The translations under genes and the position numbers were made by a program. Source: Cordylochernes scorpioides (Eukaryota > Arthropoda > Arachnida > Pseudoscorpiones > Chernetidae). From it: a stretch of DNA of 64,000 nucleotides. The notes beneath the pieces were generated by a model that was not told the DNA's origin, did no database searches, and saw nothing but the letters and a program-made list of their open reading frames with translations. This document shows positions 10,031-19,563 of this stretch, piece after piece (within the stretch, counting starts at the first letter, position 1; each line of letters starts with the position of its first letter). The stretch is taken from the NCBI GenBank assembly GCA_030710605.1, contig CP092865.1, forward strand, positions 137,553,585-137,617,584, in the 5' to 3' direction.

Positions 10031-10251
10031 GCTGCTATAGTACAGTCTTTTCTGTTTGTTGATTATATTGGTATAAAAGGTTTTTGGGTTACTTAGGTTG
10101 AAGGTGTGACCTGTATTTTGAGTGTGTTGGAATAAAAGGGAATTTTTATCTTTTCTATTTATGGATCTGGTGTGCTCATTCATTCTATCTATTTCTTGTC
10201 TGCTGGTTTCGCCTATGTACATACTATTGCATTGGTTGCATTCTATTGAGT
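10031..10251 (-). repeat. duplicated GIY-YIG segment inside the element's own 3' region
   Basis: This about 220-bp piece repeats the end of the element's coding region, including MYIGETSRQEIDRMNEHTRS and the FNLSNPKTFYTN stretch, in the same orientation. It sits between TAGGTAAATA and TATAGCAGC, which are continuous in the other copy at 18157-18185. It is therefore an internal insertion of the element's own sequence, not a separate gene. Confidence 0.7.
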
Positions 10252-10461
10252 ATATTTACCTAATATATTTACATCTTTACAAATTTTTCATAAAAGAACT
10301 ATTAATTTCTTGATATATGCTAAGTATCCAGACTATTTACATCTTTCTAAACTAAGGTAAAAACTATTATATAACAATTTAACTTATGAGATTTGAATTA
10401 GCTATGGAACAGAGTTATGAAACAAGAGTTACTGTATTAAATATGGGGAAGTGTACATTTT

Positions 10462-11874
10462 TTAATTGCTATTTATGAGTTCTGTATATGATTCTGGAAT
10501 TTCAATGTGCCTATTGATGCTTGCGTGTTTTAATGATAAAAAAGCTTCTAAGTACAGTCTTTTCTGTTTGTTGTTTATATTGGTATAAAAGGTTTTTGGG
10601 TTACTTAGGTTGAAGGTGTGACCTGTATTTTGAGTGTGTTGGAATAAAAGGGAATTTTTATCTTTTCTATTTATGGATCTGGTGTGCTCATTCATTCTAT
10701 CTATTACTTGTCTGCTGGTTTCGCCTATGTACATACTATTGCATTGGTTGCATTCTATTGAGTATATTGCTTGACTGTTGTATATTGGTGAGTTATGGCT
10801 ATTGTTTTTTGTTATGGGATTTCTGACTATTGCGCCTATGTTGGGTGTGTTTTCGTAATATGTCTTTATACCATATTTTCTAATTTCTCGGGCTATTGTT
10901 ACGCTATTAGGGGAGTACGGTATGATGCAAATAGATTTGTATGTTTGACTATTGTTTGTGTTATTTGGGTTATAAAAGTGCCTTAATGTGAAATTTTTTG
11001 GGTATCCGTCTGTGGTGAGATATTGAATTATATTTTTAGTTTCTATTGCTTTACATGTGTTGTTGGAGCAATGTGTGTATATCCGTTTTGTTAGGGTTTT
11101 TACTGTTATTTTGTGGCTTAGTGGGCAGTATGACGAATATTGTATGAAATTGGGTTGGAATGTAGGCTTGTAATATACTGTGGAAGTGTACTGTGAGTTG
11201 TTTTTAGTAATGAGGATGTCTAGGAATGGTAAGGAATGATTGTTTTCTTTTTCTATGGTAAAGTTTATTTCACTATGGAGGCTATTTATTTCAGTTAATA
11301 TATCGTTAATTTTATCTGTTTGGCAAATACAAAAAATGTCATCTATGTATCTTTTCCAGGTTTGTATTATATTAGGGAAACGACTGATTATGGTTTGGTC
11401 TATGTGTCTCATGACTATTTCGGCTAGTGGGGAGGATAAAGGACTACCCATAGGGGAGCCATTGGTCTGTGTATAGTATTTAGAGTTAAAGGTGAATATG
11501 TTTATTTTTAAACTTAGGCTTATCAATTTTGTGATTTTGTCGGAGGTGCTGTTGTCGATACTGTGTTGCGAGGGGAAGTTTTTGGTGGATTCTATAATTA
11601 AAGGGTGGGGTAAACTGGGGTATAAGTTTACGACGTCGAAAGAAACCATAGTGTGATTATCCCTGTAGGGGGTATGCCATATTTCTTGTATAAACGTAGG
11701 AATGGAGTTAATAGTAGTGTGGCTATTGCTATCTCTGAGTATGGGCGTAAGGAACATATTTAGGAATTTCGCTAAGGGAGCTGCTGGAGAGAGATAATAG
11801 GCAACTATTGTCCTTAATGGTATACCTGTTTTGTGGAGTTTTGGCAATCCGTATATGTATGCTTCTGTGTTCAT
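10462..11874 (-). CDS. Penelope-like reverse transcriptase with GIY-YIG endonuclease
   Basis: 470 codons. The reverse-transcriptase order is clear: YIYGLPKLHKTGIPLRTIVA near the start, MVSFDVVNLYPSLP, then QTNGSPMGSPLSSPLAEIVM and the catalytic YIDD box (11349-11338). The C-terminal domain has the GIY-YIG signature YSIECNQCNSMYIGETSRQ with downstream Arg, His and the conserved HTQNTGH. These enzymes nick target DNA and prime reverse transcription in the nucleus. The N-terminal part is the separate frame at 11964-12491. The two are joined by restoring one base in an A8 run at about 11965-11972, so the full protein was longer. The absence of other stops makes this a recent, possibly intact copy. 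Confidence 0.92.
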   Translation of the reverse strand: MNTEAYIYGLPKLHKTGIPLRTIVAYYLSPAAPLAKFLNMFLTPILRDSNSHTTINSIPTFIQEIWHTPYRDNHTMVSFDVVNLYPSLPHPLIIESTKNFPSQHSIDNSTSDKITKLISLSLKINIFTFNSKYYTQTNGSPMGSPLSSPLAEIVMRHIDQTIISRFPNIIQTWKRYIDDIFCICQTDKINDILTEINSLHSEINFTIEKENNHSLPFLDILITKNNSQYTSTVYYKPTFQPNFIQYSSYCPLSHKITVKTLTKRIYTHCSNNTCKAIETKNIIQYLTTDGYPKNFTLRHFYNPNNTNNSQTYKSICIIPYSPNSVTIAREIRKYGIKTYYENTPNIGAIVRNPITKNNSHNSPIYNSQAIYSIECNQCNSMYIGETSRQVIDRMNEHTRSINRKDKNSLLFQHTQNTGHTFNLSNPKTFYTNINNKQKRLYLEAFLSLKHASINRHIEIPESYTELINSN

Positions 11875-11963
11875 CTTGGATATGAAGTTCTTAAGTTCCT
11901 CATCAGATATTGTTTTTTGTCTTTGCAGGTGTCTTAGTTCCTTTTTGAATTTGTTATAAGTTT

Positions 11964-12640
11964 CTATTTTTTTTCTAATTCGGAAGCAGGTTCGTAGTAT
12001 CTATGATCATTCAGGGTGGTGTGCATCTTCTCGATATATTCTGTTGTATCCATTATAACCGTTTGGGCGCCTTTGTCTGATCTAGTTATGACTATTTCGC
12101 TTTTATCTCTAAGTCTTCTGGCTATGGTTTTGTTCGCGGGGTTTGATTTTGGATTATTTGGGGTCTTGCTCAATGTGGTTGTTACAATATTCCTTATTTT
12201 AGCTTTTTCCTGATGATTCAGCCCGTTAATAGAGGCCTCTAAACCTGCGATGATTTTTAGATTATCACTTGTTTTCATGTTTCTATGTTTCAATCCTTTT
12301 GATAAGAATTTAGTTTCATCCTCTGTGAGTTCGGTGCTGGATAGGTTGACGATTTTAGGCTGCTGTTTTTCTGAGTTGAACTGTATTTTATATTTCATTG
12401 ACCAGTATCGTAATTTTCTATTGTGTTTTTTATCCATTTCTGCGTTTAATGTCTTGATGTCCTGAGTTGTTCTGGTTATGAGATTCACCATTATATCCGG
12501 ATGTACTTTTTGAGATGTGATGGATATTAAATCTTTGATAGTTTTTGAAGTGAGCCGTATGAATGAATGGCATCCTTTAATTCGTGATTTCAGTAACCCT
12601 TTCTGGGTTTATTTTATGATCTTGGCAGAAAATGGATTCC
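11964..12640 (-). CDS. N-terminal part of the Penelope-like protein
   Basis: The frame reads through SRIKGCHSFIRLTSKTIKDL upstream of the Met at 12491, then MVNLITRTTQDIKTLNAEMD and DKSEIVITRSDKGAQTVIMD. The latter motif, just before the reverse transcriptase, is characteristic of Penelope-like proteins. It ends at TAG only because of an A8 run; a one-base shift continues it into the reverse transcriptase (EPASELEKK, then LRHLQRQKTISDEELKNFIS). An in-frame stop lies further upstream, near 12615. Confidence 0.8.
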
Positions 12641-12691
12641 TTACAGGATCTTTTACTCTGAGTGAGGGCGGGATAAAGGCATATCATATTC

Positions 12692-13084
12692 ATATTAAGG
12701 CACTTTTATAACCCAAATAACACAAACAATAGTCAAACATACAAATCTATTTGCATCATACCGTACTCCCCTAATAACGTAACAATAGCCCGAGAAATTA
12801 GAAAATATGGTATAAAGACATATTACGAAAACACACCCAACATAGGCGCAATAGTCAGAAATCCCATAACAAAAAACAATAGCCATAACTCACCAATATA
12901 CAACAGTCAAGCAATATACTCAATAGAATGCAACCAATGCAATAGTATGTACATAGGCGAAACCAGCAGACAAGTAATAGATAGAATGAATGAGCACACC
13001 AGATCCATAAATAGAAAAGATAAAAAATTCCCTTTTATTCCAACACTCTCAAAATACAGGTCACACCTTCAACCTAAGTAACCC
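12692..13084 (+). mobile_element. inverted Penelope-like copy, first part
   Basis: Plus-strand sequence starts within the coding region (LRHFYNPNNTNNSQTYKSIC) and runs through the GIY-YIG domain to HTFNLSNP. It is the inverted, 5'-truncated partner of the minus-strand copy that ends at 12691, and the two meet without spacer. It breaks off at 13084, where a LINE has inserted, and resumes at 17825. An extra A near 13022 shifts its frame. Confidence 0.85.
13070..13084 (+). repeat. target-site duplication of the 2A-bearing LINE (left copy)
   Basis: CAACCTAAGTAACCC at 13070-13084 is repeated exactly at 17810-17824. Removing the sequence between them restores the Penelope reading frame (LSNPKTFYTN), which proves the insertion. 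Confidence 0.95.
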
Positions 13085-13227
13085 AACAACAAACAACAAA
13101 CAAAACAGCTTTATTAGGGCATCTAGCCCTGTACGGATTCTCCGTGGAGTTACAGACAATATTAACCATAAGAGAACAGATGAAAATAGAGTATTTACAA
13201 TTAAGGTATGGCAAACAGGGTGACTTT

Positions 13228-14043
13228 TTATTGTGCCCCTGTTCTTTTCTCTTCCATGAGTGCAATTTTATTCCCAACCGCTTTTTGAAAGTTGAACAGT
13301 TCAATTGCCCAACTTTTCTTATCTGAAACAGTTTTTATTAGCTTTATTGAGTTCAAATGCGGTCTAGGAAGACTTTTCAGGATATTTTTTCTCTCTCCTT
13401 CCAGATCCCCGCATTCAGCAATAAAATGGTATATTTCATCAGTTATCTGACTTCCACATAACCCACAGTACAAATCTTCTTTCTTAATTGCGTAAATATG
13501 ATTTTCTTTGATCATTGTTGACATTAATCTGATCTGTGCAATAAAACTCACTAAAGCTGAAGACAGATTGCATGAAAAGCAATTTTCTGGAATAAATGAA
13601 TCATAAAGTAACCTATAGTTTGAGTATGTTTTCGTAAGAGATAATTTTGCCAGATCTTGCTGCAATAGCTGTTCAATTTTTATTTTTAGTATATTCGGAA
13701 GTTCGATCTGTATGTCATCATAATTTAACCTATAGTTTAGCCATGTGAGTCCACAATGATTGATGATATCCATAATATTCTTACAGAATCCTATAGGTTT
13801 TTTTGTCATTAAGGTAATTTCCTTCAATCTATTCCAGCATAGCTTAGGTAGTCTATTGTCTTCCATTTTTTGTAATCTAATGAAATATTTCAAAATTAAT
13901 TTGATCGTTGTAAAAGTCAAAGATATTCTGCCTGTTTCCAGCCTTACAATGTACCCTGGTATATATCTTGGTAGATTCAGAAAATTTTTGATAAACGTAT
14001 TCTGTAATTGGTCTATAATATCCGTATTGTCCCAAGCCCACAC
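13228..14043 (-). pseudogene. LINE ORF2 C-terminal region with zinc motif
   Basis: 271 codons follow the reverse transcriptase after a frameshift near 14043-14068. The region is the thumb/connection part of LINE ORF2 and ends in a cysteine-histidine cluster, YCGLCGSQITDEIYHFIAEC, resembling the CCHC motifs near the C-termini of CR1/RTE-like ORF2 proteins. The frame ends shortly afterwards with KRTGAQ. Confidence 0.75.
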
Positions 14044-14064
14044 AGGGGCCGCATAGAGCAGTAT

Positions 14065-15215
14065 TCATTTAATAACTGAGTCAAATAGATCCAGAGCAAC
14101 TTTTAATGAGTTAATTTTTTCTTTTTTTATCAGTCTAATAGTTGCATTTATTGCCGTATTTGCTTTGGCTTTATAAAAGAGGGCTACCTTTTTACTATTA
14201 ATAGTGGAAGTGAATGGATATCCCAGATATGTAATATTGGACGCAACAGTCAGTGGGGTGTCACCCCAGTACCAGTTTTCGTGTCTTGCCGGTCTTCCTC
14301 CATTTCTGAATACCATTATTTTGGACTTATTTTCATTTAAAACTAATTTGTTCTTATCCAGGTAAGACTTTAGTAAATTGATTTTAATTTGAAGATTAAT
14401 TTTCGATTCTCCAATTATGGCTATGTCATCCGCATACATAAGTAGGTGTAAAACACCAAAATCAGGGAGATGAAATCCTGTAAGTGCCGAGTTATTATAA
14501 AGTTCTATTAGGTCGGCCATATATAGTATAAATAAAGTGGGGAAAGTGATTCTCCCTGCAACACTCCAGAATTAATTTTCACATTACTTGAATATTGTCC
14601 TTTCCATCGGATAGTGATCTTAGCTTCTTGGTAAAAGTTTTTTATCAGCATTGCAAATTTATTGCTAATGCCCATTTTATGCAATTTTTGCCAAAGTAAA
14701 TCATGTGGGACTGTGTCGAAAGCTTTAGTCAAATCGACGAAGAAGACATATAGCTTGCCTCGTTTTCTTCTCAGAGATAATTGGATGAGTGAATTCAATA
14801 GTATTATGTGGTCAGTGCATGATCGGTTCTTACGGAAACCTGCTTGGTTTTCTAAAATAATCTCTCTTTTTTCTATCCAGTTGTTTAATCTGTTTCTTAG
14901 TATTGTAGTAAATAATTTAGATATATTACTGCAGAGGGCAATCCCTCTGTAATTTGTTGGGTTATTCTTATCACCGCTTTTATATATAGGGTGTACTATT
15001 GAGTTCGTCCAGAGTTGCGGGTATTTTTCTGTGGACATTATTTTGTTGAATAGGTTTTTCAATTTAATTAAAGTCGGTATTGGTAAATTCTTTAGCAACT
15101 CATTTGGTATACCATCGAGTCCCACTGCTTTGCCATTCGCTAGTTTTTTTACTACATCATGGATCTCTTCAAGGGTTATTTCCGCGTCTAAATCTGGATC
15201 TTTCCAACCGATCAT
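14065..15215 (-). pseudogene. LINE ORF2 reverse transcriptase
   Basis: Two overlapping frames (15215-14508 and 14520-14065) make up the reverse transcriptase. Visible blocks are HPIYKSGDKNNPTNYRGIAL, FRKNRSCTDHI, FFVDLTKAFDTVPHDLLW and SGVLQGESLSP, then the catalytic YADD at 14436-14425. The shift lies just after GVLQGESLSPL, around 14508-14550. Apart from that indel the domain is complete. Confidence 0.88.
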
Positions 15216-15483
15216 CTGGTTTAACGTAAAAGTAGCTTCTTTATTTTATTTGTTCAGTAAATTTTTATAAAATAAAAACCATTCTTTTATATCAATCTCA
15301 CCTTGTATTATTGGTTTTTTTCTGAAGGATGCAATGGCATTCCAGAAGGATTTGGGATCTTTGGCGTTTTTTATCCTTTCATTCTTGTCCTTGTTGAATT
15401 CATCTCTTTTTCTTTGCAGGAGCTTAAAATATTCCCTCCTAGCCTCAATATATTTTTGGCGGTCGTGTATGTTATTTGAGTTC

Positions 15484-16535
15484 CTACATCTTTGTAAACT
15501 TACTTTGGTCGTTTTTTTTCATAATATAGCAATCTTTGTCATACCAAGGTTTTGAAAGTTGGTGTCGTCGTTTAGCAAATTTAATTATATTTGCCGATTC
15601 CATTGCCGTGTAGATCTGTTTAGTAAAATTTACTGTTTCTGTGTTAATATCGGTTTCATTTCCAACTTCAATATCACTTAAATTATGTTTTAGCATCTCC
15701 ACATTTTCTTTCGTCCAAATGAATTTTCGTGTTAGTATTTCATTTTTGTACGAGGATTTAATAGCTTCATACCCAGTATTAATTTGTAAAACAATTGGTA
15801 AGTGGTCTGAATATGAAAGTTCTTCGATCCACATATCCGATATGATCTGTGTTAAACCGTGTGTGTACATGAAATAATCCTAAACAGATGAACCTCTTTC
15901 TGAAATAAAAGTGAATGAGCCGTGCGTGTCACCCTTAGTTCTTCCATTAGCTATTGTTATAGAATTTGAATCAGTGAAGGAAATTAGTTTTTCAGATAGT
16001 TTCGAAGATATTAGGTCTTTAGATTTCCTATATTTGTTGAGGGGTGAATTTAGTTTCAGTGGGTTATGGAAGCCTCCAGCATTGCCTATTCTAATATTGA
16101 TGTCACCAGCTATTAGCACTTCGTTACCTTCACTCATGTGATAATCAATATGCCTAAGTAAATTTGTTAAATTTTGTTATTGTAATACATTAGGAGGTAA
16201 ATAAGCAAACAACAAACATATACTCTCGGTGGTTTTGTCTAGAAATTTGTGCGTCAAGACAGATATCCAGTAAGGGTTTGTTTCGATTTTTCTAACCGTA
16301 TGTTGGAACTTTTTTTTTATTCCAATCAGAATTCCCCCCGAGCCCCTTTCCCTTTAGTTCTGTCTTCATTGCTGGGCTTTTAATTATGTAATATTCATCT
16401 GTTAATAATTCAATAACATCAGTGATCCATGTTTCATTTAGTGCAAAAATTTCGTATTTTTTTAGGTATTCAACGAGTGGAAATATTGATGTTATTCTAT
16501 TGAATCCATTTATATTCCATTGTAATATTTTAATT
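15484..16535 (-). pseudogene. LINE ORF2 apurinic/apyrimidinic-type endonuclease
   Basis: On the minus strand the domain starts near 16530 with ILQWNINGFNRI and FALNETWITDV. It continues in a shifted frame as NPYWISVLTHKF and CLLFAYLPPN, then LIAGDINIRIG (from 16137) and ends with YSDHLPIVLQI (in 15870-15484). These are the N, E, D and SDH catalytic blocks of the APE-like endonuclease. One shift is in a G run near 16338-16343; another break is near 16180; an in-frame stop lies at about 15880. This enzyme nicks target DNA to prime reverse transcription. Confidence 0.8.
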
Positions 16536-16780
16536 TTAGTATCTATATGTTTGGCCTGGGTTACTTGTTTGTCTTTTATTGCCGATTCACAGTTTTTCGT
16601 ATGTGTATACCTAATTTTAGTTGTATTTCTATCTGATATATTTTCCGTAACCTTTGAGTTTTTAATTTTAGAAGTTTTAGCCGTGAGTGTTTAATCATAA
16701 AGTGGCTGTATGGACACTGTATTAGAGATCTGTTTATCAATGGGTTGACTATTTACAAGTGATTGTTTCCTATCTGCCTG

Positions 16781-17235
16781 CTACAATGAATGCCCATTGG
16801 CATCTACAATTTGTCCATCACAGACCTTATATGCTATGCCATTAATTATTAATTTATTGTCCCTTAGCTTAGCTAGAGTACCTTTTTCGACGAGTTCTCT
16901 TCTTTTGACATTCAAAACGCGTCGTTGTTCTCTCATCTTCATACTATAGTCCTTCGATAGTGATATCTTAGTTCCTCTTAGATTGAAAGCAGCTTTGAAT
17001 AGAGTTGTTCTATCGTTTTGTTCTGGGACTTCAACCAGGATCGGTGCACCAGGTTTTCTGGATACTCGGTGGCTTCGCGTGATGTTTATCTTCTCCGTTG
17101 TCCGCATATTTTCTTCGATAACCCTCCGTATCCGTTTTCGGCAGTCCTCGTTATTATCTTGTTCTATTCCGTAAAAAATAAGGTTCCTTTCTCTGCTCTT
17201 TGCATCCAAGTATTCAAGCTGGTCTTCTAAGTCTT
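16781..17235 (-). pseudogene. LINE ORF1 C-terminal half (RRM-like nucleic-acid-binding part)
   Basis: The frame includes DAKSRERNLIFYGIEQDNNE, then INITRSHRVSRKPGAPILVE and LSKDYSMKMREQRRVL. RNLIFYGI and the downstream R-x-G-...-P-x-x-V pattern mark the RRM-like ORF1 domain of L1/CR1-type LINEs. It joins the N-terminal half at an A8 run (17241-17248 on plus); deleting one A gives continuous reading. Confidence 0.8.
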
Positions 17236-17687
17236 TTATTTTTTTTGGAGTTTTGAGAGAGTGCTGCCTTTGTAACGGTAGAAGATTCCTCTAATTGTTG
17301 CAGTCTTTGATTTATATTTTCTACTCTATCGTCGATTGCCGAAAGACGGGATTCCAGCCTCTCACCCCAGTTATCCAGCCTTTTGGTGAGTGCATTTATC
17401 AGATCTTTGATATCTTTATCCCTATCTAAGCTTGTTTCCAACGTCGTTTGTTTGGACATCTTAGGGCCTGGATTTTGTTCAATACCAGCTAATATTAAGA
17501 GCATTAAAACTACACATATAAGGAGAAAGTTTCGGAAATATTTTGAAAGTGAAATATTGACGCGTGATAAGCAAATCTTTTTGCCGCCGTATGTATCCGG
17601 CTTGAAAGTATGTAAATTTAACTCAGAATTCTTGTCTAATAGACATAAAATTATGATGGTAAGATATATTGGATATGAAGGTTTCAT
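17214..17687 (-). CDS. LINE ORF1 N-terminal half with 2A-like peptide
   Basis: 157 codons starting MKPSYPIYLTIIILCLL, itself hydrophobic. Residues about 52-67 are a second hydrophobic run (RNFLLICVVLMLLILA) leading directly into GIEQNPGP at residues 68-75 (17486-17463) and then K-M-S-K. NPG-P preceded by a hydrophobic run is the hallmark of 2A ribosome-skipping peptides, which occur at the N-terminus of some CR1/L2/Rex1-type LINEs. The canonical D is replaced by G two residues before the E. After it follow heptad-rich residues (LTKRLDNWGERLESRLSAID), a coiled coil expected to trimerise ORF1p. The frame ends by a shift in the A8 run. Confidence 0.85.
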   Translation of the reverse strand: MKPSYPIYLTIIILCLLDKNSELNLHTFKPDTYGGKKICLSRVNISLSKYFRNFLLICVVLMLLILAGIEQNPGPKMSKQTTLETSLDRDKDIKDLINALTKRLDNWGERLESRLSAIDDRVENINQRLQQLEESSTVTKAALSQNSKKNKRLRRPA

Positions 17688-17824
17688 TTCAGAGATATAT
17701 TGAGTTTGAACTTTAGTAAAAATAGAGAAAATATTTTAGTAAGACAGTTCACTTACCGAGAGCGACGTTGCGTGCTGCCTATTCGTGCCGCCTCCTAGCG
17801 GAGAATCCCCAACCTAAGTAACCC

Positions 17825-18333
17825 CAAAACCTTTTATACCAATATAAACAACAAACAGAAAAGACTGTACTTAGAAGCTTTTTTATCATTAAAACACGCA
17901 AGCATCAATAGGCACATTGAAATTCCAGAATCATATACAGAACTCATAAATAGCAATTAAAAAATGTACACTTCCCCATATTTAATACAGTAACTCTTGT
18001 TTCATAACTCTGTTCCATAGCTAATTCAAATCTCATAATTTAAATTGTTATATAATAGTTTTTACCTTAGTTTAGAAATATGTAAATAGTGTGGATACTT
18101 AGCATATATCAAGAAATTAATAGTTCTTTTATGAAAAATTTGTAAAGATGTAAATATATTAGGTAAATATATAGCAGCTACTAACGATTCACCACCATTC
18201 GCGTTGCTCCTGTAGAAGGGCCACCATACCCGAAAGCTAGAGTATCAAACGTTATAAAAAAGAAAAAAGAAACACAACCTCGGAGGCTTTGTTATTTTGT
18301 CCTAAAGATATCGCAGAGGTTATAATATTGGAA
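17825..18333 (+). mobile_element. inverted Penelope-like copy, second part
   Basis: Continues the frame interrupted at 13084 (KTFYTNINNKQKRLYLEAFL), reaches the stop after TELINSN, then the 3' untranslated region and terminal repeat, ending AACCTCGGAGGCTTTGTTAT plus about 40 bp. The terminal repeat carries a hammerhead-like relic (CTGTAGA 18210-18216, GAAA 18232-18235). The 14-bp duplication TTTATATAATGTTT follows at 18334. Confidence 0.85.
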
Positions 18334-18358
18334 TTTATATAATGTTTTTGTGTTTCAG

Positions 18359-18391
18359 ATTTATCCAGACCTGTCTCCTCAACCCTAAGCA
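18359..18391 (+). CDS. possible 33-bp micro-exon
   Basis: TTTTTGTGTTTCAG (ending 18358) is a strong acceptor, and GTAAGT at 18392 a strong donor. The 33 bp between are a multiple of three and open when entered in phase 2 (FIQTCLLNPK). The Penelope cluster inserted 10 bases upstream of the acceptor's pyrimidine tract end. No flanking exon is established, so this may be chance. Confidence 0.2.
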
Positions 18392-18449
18392 GTAAGTTGG
18401 CAATGAAGTTCTTTTGCTTTGTTAAACTCTATTTTTTTCATTTAAACAC

Positions 18450-18452
<3 letters not shown>

Positions 18453-18482
<30 letters not shown>
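18453..18482 (+). repeat. (AG)n microsatellite
   Basis: Fifteen AG dinucleotides in a row, non-coding. Confidence 0.95.
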
Positions 18483-18484
<2 letters not shown>

Positions 18485-18775
18485 ATCTATCCGTATGAAT
18501 TATGCAAATTAGGAATTCAAATTAAAACGCACTGAGAGGATGAAGTTGGCAGAGATGGTCAATAGATGGCGTTCAGTTTTATGTCTATTTTGAATGTAGA
18601 GGTGACTTTAATTCTTTTCTGTTCTCAATATGTACTGTGCGTGTTCCAGTTATCCCGAAAACTCTCAACAGGCTGGTGTTTTTCCTAGCAAGTGAGTACT
18701 GTAAAATACCGGCTTGTTGTCTGCCCCCCATCAACTCGGGTTTAAAAAAATTATACTTCATATTCTAAATAAAGA

Positions 18776-19099
18776 AAGCATATCTTGACCAGGAGCACAA
18801 GTGCTTTACAGAAGGCAGAGCGCCATCTAGTGGAACAGAAATAAACTAAACATTGATTTAGCCTGTTCCCTGATATTTGGCCAACCCAATTTCTTAATAA
18901 ATCAAGAAAAGCCATCCACGAACGCGTTTCGCGCTGTTGGCGCTCGTCAGCGTGGAAAAGGCTGTACCACTGCGACCAAAAAGAATTTTGGTCCCAGAGG
19001 CTTCTTGAGAAACCAAGAAATGGGTATTTAAGGCCAAATTTGCGTAAATACGCTTAACACATAAAAAAATAATAGAAAAAAAAAGGTCAGGTGTTGATA
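18776..19099 (-). mobile_element. hammerhead-bearing repeat, unit 1 of a tandem array
   Basis: Begins AAGCATATCTTGACCAGGAG and ends near AAAAAGGTCAGGTGTTGATA. The same start sequence recurs at 19572 and 20063, and the same end at 20037-20056, so units lie head to tail. A complete hammerhead motif is on the minus strand at 18955-18916. No coding capacity. Size, tandem layout and ribozyme fit the small hammerhead retroelements (retrozymes or Penelope-derived repeats) reported from animal genomes; the assignment is by analogy. Confidence 0.7.
18916..18955 (-). ncRNA. hammerhead ribozyme (type I, minimal stem III)
   Basis: Minus strand, in order: CCACG, CTGACGA, GCGC-CAACA-GCGC, GAAA, CGCG, TT, CGTGG. 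CTGACGA fits the invariant core CUGANGA and GAAA the second core block. Stem II is four GC pairs and stem I is CCACG/CGTGG. The predicted cleavage triplet is GUU. Stem III would be only ACGCGU, self-complementary, so cleavage as a dimer is the likely mode. The copy at 63571-63610 has the same architecture with a compensatory stem II change. Confidence 0.82.
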
Positions 19100-19563
19100 T
19101 CTTCTATATATATAAAAATGAATGTTTGTATGTTTGTCTGTTGGTTGGTCTGTATGTCCGGTATACAAATTCGCAGTAGTTCACTAATACAAACCAAAAT
19201 TTCCATACATAGGTAAAAAAAAACGAGGATGACGATAGGCTATTTTAAAAAATATATAAATCAATTATTAAAACTATATATTCAAATTATTCTAAATAGC
19301 TCACGAGCAGCGCCCTTTAGAACGCGGTGGATCTGATGGCGGGGCGCGCCCATTGGCCGCCTGCGAGCACGTGGCTTCCCTGTGCGCGCGCATGCGCCGG
19401 GAAGCCACTTGCTCGCCGGCAGCCGACGGGAGCAGTCACTTGCTCGCCGGGAGTCAACGGGCGCAGACATTTACTCGCTGCCAGCCAACGGGCACATGTT
19501 TAATGTGTTTGAATTATACATTTAATCATGTAAACCCGGGCGTTGCCCGGGTCATTCGTCTAG
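19100..19563 (+). mobile_element. non-autonomous Helitron 1
   Basis: Starts TC (TCTTCTATATATATAAAAAT) after an A and ends CTAG before a T, the Helitron A/T insertion rule. A GC-rich hairpin ACCCGGGC-GTT-GCCCGGGT lies 8 bases before CTAG. The interior shares CAAATTCGCAGTAGTTCACT and CAAAATTTCCATACATAGG with the copy at 37378-38319. It has no Rep/helicase. It has inserted between hammerhead units 1 and 2. Confidence 0.85.

Larger units (their letters stand above)
13085..17809 (-). mobile_element. LINE (CR1/L2-like) with 2A motif in ORF1
   Basis: A 4725-bp non-LTR retrotransposon inserted 5' end at right and 3' end at left, bounded by a 15-bp target-site duplication. The 5' end is GC-rich (GGGGATTCTCCGCTAGGAGG). 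The 3' end has AATAAAGC and a TTTGTTG-type tail instead of poly(A). ORF1 (about 17687-16781) and ORF2 (about 16530-13228) are both present, so the copy is probably full-length, but ORF2 has several frameshifts. The clade is inferred from the ORF1 layout and the GVLQGESLSP/YADD reverse transcriptase. Confidence 0.9.
9903..18333. mobile_element. Penelope-like element cluster, inverted pair
   Basis: The whole block is flanked by the 14-bp direct duplication TTTATATAATGTTT (9889-9902 and 18334-18347). It holds a minus-strand copy (about 9903-12691) and, directly abutting, a 5'-truncated plus-strand copy (12692-13084 and 17825-18333). The plus copy is split by a LINE. Both outer ends carry the same inverted terminal sequence (AGGACAAAATAACAAAGCCT at left, its complement at right). 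Inverted, truncated partial pairs are typical of Penelope-like retroelements. The insertion sits a few bases upstream of a possible splice acceptor (18356-18358). Confidence 0.85.

Noticed and set aside
12016..12465. Hydrophobic plus-strand frames
   Set aside because: Antisense of the Penelope N-terminal coding region; hydrophobicity is a by-product.
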